Of a stretch of DNA of 64,000 nucleotides, positions 37,438 to 48,935 are shown piece by piece. The stretch is from Antennarius striatus. Taxonomy: Eukaryota > Chordata > Actinopteri > Lophiiformes > Antennariidae. The stretch's first letter is position 1. Every line of letters starts with the position of its first letter. Below the pieces are notes generated by a model that did not search any database, had not been told where the DNA came from, and saw nothing but the letters and a program-made list of their open reading frames with translations. Made by a program: the position numbers and the translations under genes. Where the stretch lies: positions 2,227,001 through 2,291,000 of the forward strand of contig NC_090784.1 of assembly GCF_040054535.1 (NCBI RefSeq), in the 5' to 3' direction.

Positions 37438-39775
37438 CTGGACACAAACAAACAGACAAGCTGGAGACCAGTAACTGCTTCCACTGGTTCAGAATGAACC
37501 AATGACAGAGGAGTGTGAGAGCTCACTGAGGAGATGAAGTTGGATGCTGTGACGGTGACAGTGGCCCTGGCTGAGGAGGGGGAGTGACGGAGGGCCTTGG
37601 AGAAGAAGGTCCACATGACGGCATTACAGGCAAACAGCAGGCCCCCACACAGCAGCCGCAGGAGGGGGTGAAGCTGCAGGAAAAGGAACAACTTTAATTT
37701 CAATATGAATGTGATGATCAATCAAAAACGGATTGACTTTAACGTTTATAGTTTATTTTCCTCAGTGAATTAACAGCTACTCCTCTTGGCTGAAAAGGTG
37801 CCTGGACTGGTTTCAAAGAAAAGGAGGAGGCTGTCTTCAGATTTAATAGTCATACAGTAATCTGTGTTTTATAAGGTCCCGACAAGAGAAAGTTTGAACA
37901 GCATGATAGGAAGTCTGGAAGCGTAACTCCAAAGTACGCTTCCATACTAGTAGTTAAGACCTTCTGAAAAATTAATAAAACACAGTGGGATTATTTCACT
38001 GCACATTGACTTCAATTGAAACGGATAAGACGGAACATGTAAACTTCATACATGTTTATAAATGTGGGGTTATTGAACGTTACTCTGGCAGCAAGTCTCT
38101 AAACAGAGTTCAGTTAAAACAGTTAACTTTATTTGGTTCCATTGCCAGAAGAACAGACCTGTGTTCAGGCAAGGGGGTCAGAATGAATGTGTTTATGGAA
38201 AGAAACATATCACATTTTAAACAATAAATATAAACCTTGTTTTTGTACCATTTTCACTTATATTTGAGCTTTTACAATCACGGCTAAATACAGTCAGAAC
38301 TGGAGTCATACGCTGATCTTTAGAAACAATTAACAACTAGAACCCCAGAATTCAAAATTTTACCCTGACTTCCTTGCATAGGTCAAAGATCAAAGATAGT
38401 GCTCTGACCTACTGTCATTGATCAAAGCACTAGCTTTGATCTATGGTCTTACTCACACTGGCCTTCTCCCTCGACTTTCTATCTTATCCGGTTCCTGAGT
38501 TTACAAAAGTTGAAATTTTACCTTGACTTGGTTTCTTAAGTCAAGGTCATCATCTCATTTTCATCCCCTTTGCCGCCCCAGTAATGTGCTTTTTGTTTCA
38601 TCTTTCTACCTGCATCGGTTGTGAAGATATTTGGTGGACGGATGAATACATAAACACTGACAATTACAATACATAACCACTTTGAAGCAGGATGTAATTA
38701 AACCTAAACATCATATAGATGACAGAAGAATTATTGTTTGTTTATTACAATCTGTAGTCATTTTAATTTGGAAAGTAAAGAGTAATATATAACTGACCAA
38801 GCAGAAAGAGATTATTAGACCTGTTGTCCTGGAAAGGAGAGGAATGAAGGTTAGCCGCAGTAAGACAGAGTACATGTGTGTGAATGAGAGGGACCCAAGT
38901 GGAAGAGTGAGGTTACAGGGAGAAGAGATCAAGAAGGTGGAGGATTTGAAGTACTTAGGGTCAACAGTCCAGAGCAATGGAGAGTGTGGAAAAGAGGTGA
39001 AGAAGCGTGTAGAAGGATGCTGAGTTCTGAACTGCCAGGCAGGAGGCCTAGAGGAAGACCAAAGAGGAGGTTTATGGATGTAGAGAAAGAGGACATGAAG
39101 GTAGTTGGTGTGAGAGAAGAGGATGAGAAGACAGGGCTAGATGGAGGACACTGATTGGCTGTGGAGACCCTGGAGGGAGAAGACGAAAGGAAAAGAGGAA
39201 GAAGATTCATACTTGAACGAACTGAAAACAGAATGACGCCTTGTTTGTTGTGTTGTTTGTTGTGTATTGTGTTGTGTATTGTGTTGTTTGTTGTGTTGTT
39301 TGTTGTGTATTGTGTTGTGTTGTTTGTTGTGTTGTTTCTTGTGTTGTGTTGTTTGTTGTGTTGTGTTGTTTGTTGTGTTGTGCTGTGTTGTTTGTTGTGT
39401 TGTGTTGTTTGTTGTGTTGTGTTGTTTGTTGTGTTGTTTGTTGTGTTGTTTGTTGTGTTGTGTTGTTTGTTGTGTTGTGTTGTTTGTTGTGTTGTTTGTT
39501 GTGTTGTGTTGTTTGTTTGTTGTGTTGTGTTGTTTGTTTGTTGTGTTGTGTTGTTATTTTGTTGTGTTGTGTTGTTATTTTGTTGTGTTGTGTTGTTGTG
39601 TTGTCGGTCTCACCCAGCCACAGGCTGCGGCTCCACCGGGACTCCCGGTCCGGTCACGGAGCCCAGACTCACACATGACTCTCAGGTAGTCCGCTCCGAG
39701 GGACAGCTTGGCGCACAAAGAGGCCGCAGCCCCCAGGAACCCCGCCGCCACTGCGTAAACACACCCGGAAGTCAT
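37294..39775 (-). CDS. tmem42: tmem42, small multi-pass membrane protein
   Basis: Exons on the - strand are 39614-39775, 37527-37673 and 37294-37437, all phase 0, giving 150 aa. Family function is unknown; TMEM42 proteins look like small relatives of drug/metabolite transporters. About four hydrophobic segments are visible, starting CVYAVAAGFLGAAASLCAKL and including RLLCGGLLFACNAVMW and ALWWGGISLTLCGLLVL. MWTFFSKAL and the LWWGG block match the vertebrate family closely. The C-terminus EEAKKDE is charged. The start Met (39775) follows the family; an in-frame upstream Met at 39919 would add 48 residues without family support. It is convergent with zdhhc3 and divergent from kiaa1143. Confidence 0.9.
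37527..37673 (-). CDS. tmem42: tmem42 coding exon 2
   Basis: It starts LHPLLRLLCGGLLFACNAVM after TTCCTGCAG and ends SNFISS before GTGAGC. Confidence 0.92.
37674..38344 (-). other. tmem42 intron 1, proximal part
   Basis: No element was recognised before the dispersed repeat at 38345. Confidence 0.4.
38345..38695 (+). repeat. dispersed repeat R (copy 2)
   Basis: It contains TCTATCTTATCCGGTTCCTG, TCAAGGTCA (38541-38549) and GATATTTGGTGGACGGA in the same order as the 59.3-kb copy. Confidence 0.82.
38830..39205 (+). mobile_element. RTE LINE fragment with internal deletion
   Basis: RTE RT sequence is read as ERRGMKVSRSKTEYMCVNER and DLKYLGSTVQSNGECGKEVK, then jumps at about 39010 from KKRV directly to the RRMLS..LPGRRPRGRPKRR end. 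Full elements have roughly 100 or more residues between these blocks. The tail matches the copy at 5.5 kb. Confidence 0.75.
39241..39604. repeat. TTGTG/TTTGTTG satellite in tmem42 intron 1
   Basis: About 360 bp of GTTGTGTTGTTT-type units end only a few bases inside the intron from the tmem42 exon 1 donor. Long Val-Cys open frames on the + strand are translations of it. Confidence 0.95.
39614..39775 (-). CDS. tmem42: tmem42 coding exon 1
   Basis: It runs from MTSGCVYAV to ...AAACGW, then donor GTGAGA. An earlier donor-like GTGAGT (after ATGT) was rejected because it breaks the phase into exon 2. Confidence 0.85.
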
Positions 39776-41135
<1,360 letters not shown>

Positions 41136-43449
41136 ATGCCCCCGATGAAACGTCAGACTGTCACCAACCTCTGGCAGAAATGACACTTTAAACATTCATG
41201 CTAAAATTCTGAACTGATACAGGATGGAGTCCATCCTGTCCTCCTGTATTCTTACATGTCAGCTCACTGACTGCCAATCATCAGTACTCAATATTACTGT
41301 TCAATGCGTTTTAGTCCGCTGTGAAACAGCCGTCGTGGTAGAAGTAGGATAGAAGTTCTGGGATGACTTTCATCTCCACGTATTACAAAAGAAGATCATC
41401 TCTCCCCAAAATATTGTCAGCATTCCTCTTCTCATCCTCATCTGATGGACGTCTGTCAGAGCTTCTGAGGGCCTCGTTCCTGGAGCCCCCTTATCTGCAG
41501 AGGAAGACATGAAGACTGACTTTGAAATGTAAAAATACAAGAGCCCATCTCTCCATACAGCGAGCACAGCGTAGTTCAGAAGCTCTCAGAAAAAAATTAT
41601 TTTTTTTTTTTTTCTGTCTCGGCTAAAAGCATTAGCCTTTAGATGAGATGGTGAAGAACTTAATCTCTGCAGCCCTCACTGCTCACAGTGAAGATGGTGA
41701 AGATCTCATGTCAGAAAGGATGTAAAGAAGGTCTCCAATCAGTTCTGAGCCCCGGGGTGTCTGAAGATGTCATCTGTGCTGGAGGAGCTGTGGATTTACT
41801 CTATGGTGGTGTTTGGGTGTTATTCTTTGCTTTTAATCAGACAACAAAACAGAGTGGTGGTTATCTAAAAGGAATGTCTCTGGATCATCTTAAAGTCAGA
41901 CACTCAGTGTTTTTAAACTAAAACTGGAGAACCACGTCTCTCGTCTTCCGTTTGTGCTGTAAAGGGGCACAGGTAAGTCGACGAGTCAGAGTAGACCCTA
42001 CAGGAGCAGCTCCACGCCGGCTTTGTTCCAAACTCACTATGCAGTTTATTTACCAATCAGGGAATTATGGATTTGTCACCTAATTATATGTTGACTATGA
42101 AAGCAATTATTTGAAATCCTATTACTAATAAACGACTATAAATCCTGAAATATGTTCCGCTACAAACATACTGAACACAAACTGTCCCGTTTGGTCGTGT
42201 TTTGCTGGTGATCACGACACAGGATGTCTGGATCAGCTGATACATTCTCTTTGTTTGAGAAACTCCCACTGAATCTAGATAGTAATATATAACATTGGAG
42301 AAGACCAAAAGATGAAGATTGAGAACAGTTACAACACAAATTGATTCTGAGAATCGGGCCCCTCGGGGTCCTTGATGTGGCCCACGTCGCCTCAGACGTC
42401 CCCGATTGAGAACTCCTGCCTCGTCCCCGTCGTCCCGTCCGGAGCCAAACCCGTTCATCATCTCTGTCCATCGTAACTGTTTGCAGCCGTAGAAGTTCTG
42501 CCTACGTTCAGTGACGTGTGAATCTACTGGAGCTTCCACTCAGGAGCCGTAGTTTATGAATAGTCGTCAATGCAGTTGCATGAGTTCAAAGTGTATTTGT
42601 TTTTACTGTGTGTATTTCTTAGATTGGTGGTAACATTTGAGATATAAACTGTACAACATCCTTTAATGGTAAATGTCTCTGTTTTTTAACTGTCACACCG
42701 TGAGGGAACTACCTAGCATTTTTAGCCTGAATGAATCCACTAATTCTGACCAAACTGATGCAGGATGAAATGATGGCGTCTTGTTTCCCAGGAATAATAT
42801 CTGCTCTCCATTGTGAGAACATAATGTTCTGCAGGACATATTTTTGGGTTATTTTTCACCATCATAACTTCAGACCAGAAGTCATAAGGAACCGTAGTTC
42901 ACATTTGTTCTGCTATCGAACTGATGACACTAATTGTGGAGTTCATCTTTAACCCTCAGGGACCTATTAAAATGACTACACACATTACCTTATTGGGTCA
43001 CAAAAGGGCCGTCTCATAAAAGTGTAAATAGAAAATGTAATACAGAAATATTTTTTCATTCAATGCATCAGATCTTTTCCATTACTTCAGACCTATCCAT
43101 ATATATAAAGGAACTTATATTTTATTATTATATACGTTTATATGGAATTTGCCATCAGAACCTTGTTTTTCTTAAAATGGGAAAAACACAAACTGGAATA
43201 TTTCCAAGTCAGTGCACAGTTTAATACTTCTGATAAAGATATTACAACTGTTGGATGAATGTTTTTGCGGGTGTGTAAACAGACAGTGGGTCTGTCTGGG
43301 TTGTGGGGTCATTGTGGGGTCATTGTCTTGCTCCAGACGATAAAGATCATGTTTCATTATGTCATGTCAGCATTATTGTACATAGTAATATACAGTATAT
43401 CATATACATATATAGTATATAAATATTATATAGTATATGAAAAATACAG
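41136..43449. other. kiaa1143 3' region and spacer
   Basis: No second gene was seen. It includes a T run at about 41600-41612 and AT-rich sequence with TATATA runs near 43380-43440. Confidence 0.45.
42127..42132 (+). terminator. kiaa1143: candidate polyadenylation signal of kiaa1143
   Basis: AATAAA about 1 kb after the stop; other choices cannot be excluded. Confidence 0.3.
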
Positions 43450-44360
43450 TGGTACCTCTACTTACGAATGTCTCTACAAACGAAATTTTCTACTTACAAA
43501 ACGCCTCAACAGGAAAATATTGCCTCTAGTTACGAAAGAAATGTTGAGTTACGAAAGGTAAAAACACAGTTTGGGCTGATACTCGCAGCTCCCACAGGTT
43601 CCTGAACGCAACATTCTTATAGCTGCTCTGCCATTGGCTATTACCTAGCATCCTGGCATCCCATTGGCTGAGAGGGACCTCTGTGTGGAGCTACATAGGT
43701 GTCTATGCAGCGTCCTCGTCATTCGGCCCTCGACCCATGAGGTGTTCTGATAGTTTTACGTAAATATATTAACTTTTAGAGTATTCACTATGGACCCCAA
43801 GAAAGTGACGGAGAAAAGAGGAAAAGAAAAGATGAAGAAAAGAGTTTTTTTGTCCGTACAAACAAAGCAAGAGATGATAGAAAAGCCTGAAAAAGGGATG
43901 CGTTTGGTTGATCTCTCCAAAGAATATGTCCGTAATGCATCTACAATCACCACGTTATTAAAACTAAAGGAAGTTTAAGGAGTTTAAGGCATCACGTGGG
44001 TGGTTGGAGAAGTTCAGAAGGAGGACTGGAATTCACTCTGTTGTTCATGGTGGGGCAAGAGGGCATAAACCAAAGAGGGCAAAAAACAATGAGGACAGCA
44101 GTTAAAAGGTAAATGACCATCATTTTTATTCTTTATTCTATTCTGTTTTTTACGTTATGCACGACTCTCATTTATTGTGTAATAATCTAATCTTAACATG
44201 TATTTGTTACATGTTTTGATGCATTTTTATGCTTTAAAAACATTTATGTCTGAATTTTGGGGGGCTTGGAACGGATTAGGGCATTTGCATGGAAAACGCG
44301 TCTCTACTTATGTAATTTTCTACTTGCAAAATTTCTTCTGGAACCAATTAATTTCTTATC
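43450..44360 (+). mobile_element. pogo/Tigger-type DNA transposon, internally deleted
   Basis: It starts with CAGTGGTACCTCTACTTACG after a TA, the typical Tigger-type terminus, and carries repeated CTACTTACGAA-like phrases. The right side keeps GGAACGGATTAGGGCATTTG and CTACTTGCAAAATTTC but lacks the expected last terminal bases, so the right end is truncated or decayed. Confidence 0.8.
43790..43978 (+). pseudogene. N-terminal DNA-binding part of pogo/Tigger transposase
   Basis: Sixty-two codons starting MDPKKVTEKRGKEKMKKRVF and including LSVQTKQEMIEKPEKGMRLV, then LSKEYVRNASTITTLL. This is the CENP-B-type helix-turn-helix of the family. No catalytic DDE core follows. Confidence 0.75.
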
Positions 44361-45170
44361 TTCAGATGTGTTACTAAGAGCTACATTCACTGCTTCGTTA
44401 GTCCTTCAGAGTTGGGTTGATAAATATATTTACCTCGAAACGCAGGAAGGCAACTTTTTTAAAAATAAAAATTCATTCCTAAAAGTGAGTTTTCTGTGGA
44501 CACCAGGATTTGAAGCCCCCACCTTAAAGCCGAGGAAAATGGAAGGAAACAAGGACCAAGATGAATCTGAGCTAAAAAAAACGTGAAACCCAGACCTTTA
44601 TGTCAACCTCTTTATTCAAAAAGGCATGTTTCATTCTCTCACCTGCATCAAGATCATTACAATTGATGGAAGAATCATCGACTTACAAAATCAAATAAAA
44701 CCCTTGCATTTGTGACAGGATACAACTCTTCACTCATCGCGGCCCCCGTCACCCCTGGAATAAATACACTGATAAACTGTCCAGCTCTGGAACCGATATG
44801 TGATTTCAGTTCTCCTGTTAAGGCCAATGACATCCTCTCCTCCGACAGAGGCTCACACAGGATGGACGTGTTTCTGAGTACAGGATAGAATCAACAGAGG
44901 GAATAAATGGCTTAAATCAAATGGAATCAGATGGATTTAAACTAAAGTAACCGTTAAAACGACAGGAGATGAATACAGTTAGAAGGAAAGAGAGCGGTTG
45001 GTGTGGAGTCTTCTGCTGCTGCCGCACACACACACACACGCGTTTACTGGTTCATGTGTCTACATTCAGGTCCCCCCCCCGAAGCTCAGAAACACACTCT
45101 TCCCTCAGCCTTGTTCTTTCATTTATCACAGACTGATGGATCTTGTGCTCCACACCAGGAGCTGCTGCAG
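44361..45170. other. intergenic spacer downstream of stt3b
   Basis: No gene seen. A short CA run lies at 45026-45039. A - strand AATAAA (44610-44615) might be a distal stt3b polyadenylation signal. Confidence 0.35.
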
Positions 45171-45173
45171 TGG

Positions 45174-45290
<117 letters not shown>

Positions 45291-45640
45291 TGACTGCCCT
45301 TCATTACAACTTTGGTCGTTTCCCTGTTATTTTATTAGGTGATGATGGGTCTGATGTCCAGGTTAAATCAGAGGACATAAAAACGCCTCAACACTGCCTC
45401 ACGTGTGACATTCTGTTCCTCACGGGCTTCCTGTAAATCATGCTCATAAAAAGCCTTCAAGGGGGGTGGGGGGCAGGGGGCTGTAGGGCTAATGCTCCTC
45501 AGTGTAGAGGCAAACTGTGTGAATTCAAACCGTATGAAGGGAGGAGCCAATGAAAAACCAACAAGGTTTGAAGATTCCACCGGACAGAGAGGCAGAACCA
45601 GGAAGTCATGATGCGGATTCTATTACTGAGCTTATTTCAT

Positions 45641-45642
<2 letters not shown>

Positions 45643-45712
<70 letters not shown>
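45643..45712 (+). repeat. (TG)n microsatellite
   Basis: About 35 units. Confidence 0.97.
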
Positions 45713-45714
<2 letters not shown>

Positions 45715-45786
45715 CCGACATGTAGTACTGCTCGACTAGTCACGGAAACAAGCACAGTTATTATAAAGGGATCTTCTTTCAGCTGG

Positions 45787-45791
45787 TGCGC

Positions 45792-45852
<61 letters not shown>

Positions 45853-45918
45853 TGTGTGTGTGTGTGTGTGTGTGCGTGCGTGTGTGTGTGTGTGTGTGCG
45901 TGCGTGCGTGCGTGTGTG

Positions 45919-45995
<77 letters not shown>

Positions 45996-45998
45996 GCG
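45787..45998 (+). repeat. compound (TG)n/(TGCG)n microsatellite
   Basis: TG runs alternate with TGCG blocks over about 210 bp. Long His-Thr or Cys-Val open frames on either strand are repeat translations. Confidence 0.97.
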
Positions 45999-46415
45999 AT
46001 CAGGGTTCAGCACCAGTGGTCGACCTCCTGCTGGCTGTTCTCTGCATCTGAACGAATGGTGATGAGCGATGTGTCATGCATAGAGCAGTCCCAAAGCCAG
46101 ACCCTGATACCCCCCACCCCCCTACCCCCTCCTACCCCTGTCAAGTTCAATTAGAAAACAAAATGTTCCTTGGATCAAACTGGTGTGGGGGGAGAGGGTC
46201 TCTGATGAGCTGCCTCATCAGGTCAAAGGTCAGCTGGCACTCCACGCCCCCCCCCTCGGTGATGCTGCGGCTCCTGGACCTCCACGCGGGGGCGTGTGGG
46301 ATGACGGGTGGATTGACGTGGATTGGTTGCTGATTGTTGTTGTTGTTGTTGGATGTTTGTGTGTAAAGTCTGTTCCTCTCCGTCCTCGATGTGCCGTCAC
46401 GCTGGGGGAGACGCT

Positions 46416-46496
46416 CTATAAAGACTTCCTGGTCAGTTTCTTGCCCTTCTTGAGGGACAGCTTGTTCTTGACGTACCCCCGCTTCCTCTTGGCCGT
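46416..46496 (-). CDS. stt3b: stt3b last exon, basic C-terminus
   Basis: 26 codons [20 protein letters not shown] plus LTRKSL, then TAG. The acceptor is TTTCCTCAG. The very basic end is cytosol/lumen-facing by topology not resolvable here. Confidence 0.93.
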   Translation of the reverse strand, partial: TAKRKRGYVKNKLSLKKGKKLTRKSL

Positions 46497-48842
46497 CTGA
46501 GGAAAGAAACAGACCAAAGCCCAGGTGAAGGTCCGCGTTCACACACACGATCCCGTCTGACGCCGCGTGGCTGTCAGGACCCCAGTGGTGACCCCGTTTG
46601 AACTTTTACAAAACTCAAAGTTTTGAACACAGAAGCCAACGAGGCAGTCAGAGACCGTAACATCCTGCGACACACCTGACTTCAACATTTTACCCTGACC
46701 TACACATTTTTGTGATTATATCTCATCAGGTTTCAGAGATGTGTACCTGAAAGGGTATGAAAGACAAAATTTGACCTTGACCTACTTTTTCAAGGTCAAA
46801 CTTGTGATCTAATTTCCTTCCCCTTGCCTCCCTGAATATCTATCTTATCTGGTTCCTGAGTGTAAAAAGTTAAAAATTTGACCTACTGTACCTTTTTGGA
46901 CCTACTGTCCCTTTTTGGACCTACTGTACCTTTTTGGACCTACTGTACCTTTTTGGACCTACTGTCCCTTTTTGGACCTACTGTACCTTTTTGGACCTAC
47001 TGTACCTTTTTGGACCTACTGTACCTTTTTGGACCTACTGTCCCTTTTTGGACCTACTGTCCCTTTTTGGACCTACTGTACCTTTTTGGACCTACTGTAC
47101 CTTTTTGGAGGTGTACTTCTGCTTGGTGGCGTCGGCGCCTCTCAGCTTGTGCTCCAGCCGGTCTCTGTTCTCCAGCTTCTTGACCTTATAGATCCTGACC
47201 AGCCAGTGCTCGGAGGTGAAGGCCTCCTCCAGGTGCTTCAGCTTTATGTCCTTGTTACCGATCTCGGCGTTGCGCGTTCGATCGAAGCCCGGAGGCGTCC
47301 GAAAGTCCAACTGGACAGAAAATGAAGACGGATTCATTTCAAATCCTACATTTAGGCCCCGCTGAGGTCGTTCACATTAACTGTTGTCAGTAAAGAGAGG
47401 AGTGACCATTCAAGGAGACGTACCTGCATCTCCCCGAAGCGGTAATAAGACATTTTGTACATAAGGCAGTTGAGTAGAGTGGGGGAGCCGGCTTTATCCA
47501 CCCTGAACTCTCCCTGGGGGGTGAAGTAGTCGCTTTCCTGGTTTGACAGGAAGACGCGAGGAGGAAGAAAGAGGTGAGCGACACACTTTGATCCACGGTT
47601 GAAATCCACACTGCAGTTTAACTCGAAGCACATTCAGGTACTGATCTTTGATTTCCCCCCCGCCCCCCCAACCAGACAGCACATCAAACACTCCTGTGCA
47701 CCCCTCCAGCTGCTGCTGCTGAAACACAGGTCATGTGACGCGTCTCACCCTGATGTCGCGGGGGTGCTCTCCCTCCGCGATGCGCACCATCCACAGGAAC
47801 TTGTTGATGTCGTCACCCGAGTAACCGATCACCCCCCCGAAGATGATCAGGACGTAATCCACATCCAGAGACCTCATGATCTCGTAGGCCGCCGTCTCAT
47901 TGGAGGACATGGCTTTGCCCACCTGCAGGAACACAAACACCCGGCGGGTTTAGGGCTCGACAGCAGCGGGGGAGAACACTTCTATGTTCTACCAATCAGC
48001 TGATTATCTTGTGATAAATCATCATTACAAACAAAACGCTTTTCTCTCTGAATAGTTTCATGTTTGTTCAGAAGCTCACGACGTTTCTCATTTATCAGCC
48101 TTACTTCCTTTTTTTTTTTTTTTGATTCATAAAGTGTCTGAGTTTATGCGTCTGTGCACGTCGCCAACAGCAACAACGTGCTGGCACTGCAACCTTTGAC
48201 CTTTCAGTGCTGATCTCGTGCTGGACGAGGAAGTAATGACCTTAACTGGACTAATCATGTACGACCCCAGCTCCTCCGTGTGGAGCCACTGTCATGCAGT
48301 GAGGAACACGCGTGTCCACTGGGTGGAGCAATAATCACAGAAATAACTTTGAATCCCTGAGTTCCACATGGGGGCTGGAACAAACCCAGTACCTGCAGTT
48401 ATATGATGTAATGATGGGACCGGGGGGAGCAGAGGCAGGGAAGCATCATTAAAACTCACCAACAAGACAAGAACAATAACAGCCATAACAGATTTCCCTG
48501 GAGAACTTTCCAGAGTGGGTTTTTTTTTGTATTTCCAGTGTTTGTACTCCTGTATCTTCCACACACGATGACAGAGAGTCATGACGATTAACCCACAGAG
48601 AGTTTTTTGCTGAATCTGCAGCTCCTCTCATCTTTACGGACCTTTTTAGTGGCTTTCAGCCCTCGCTGACAGACGGACAGATGTTTCCCACAGGAGGCGG
48701 TAAAGACCGAAACGGAGCTGAAAGAACACGAGACCCCATGTGGAGGATGGAAGCTGGAATCATTCTGATTTCTTAAGAAATGAACACACAGTTCTAAAGG
48801 TCACACACACACGGTCACACACACGGTCACACACACACACGG

Positions 48843-48935
<93 letters not shown>

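Noticed and set aside
39640-39690. Donor GTGAGT after ATGT as end of tmem42 exon 1
   Set aside because: It looks stronger but gives a phase that does not join exon 2 in its conserved frame; the GTGAGA at 39608-39613 does.
45606-46154. His-Thr and Cys-Val repeat proteins
   Set aside because: Pure microsatellite translations in several frames and both strands.
46879-47325. Leu/Phe-rich open frames on the + strand as a gene
   Set aside because: They are translations of the 19-bp minisatellite running antisense into an stt3b exon.
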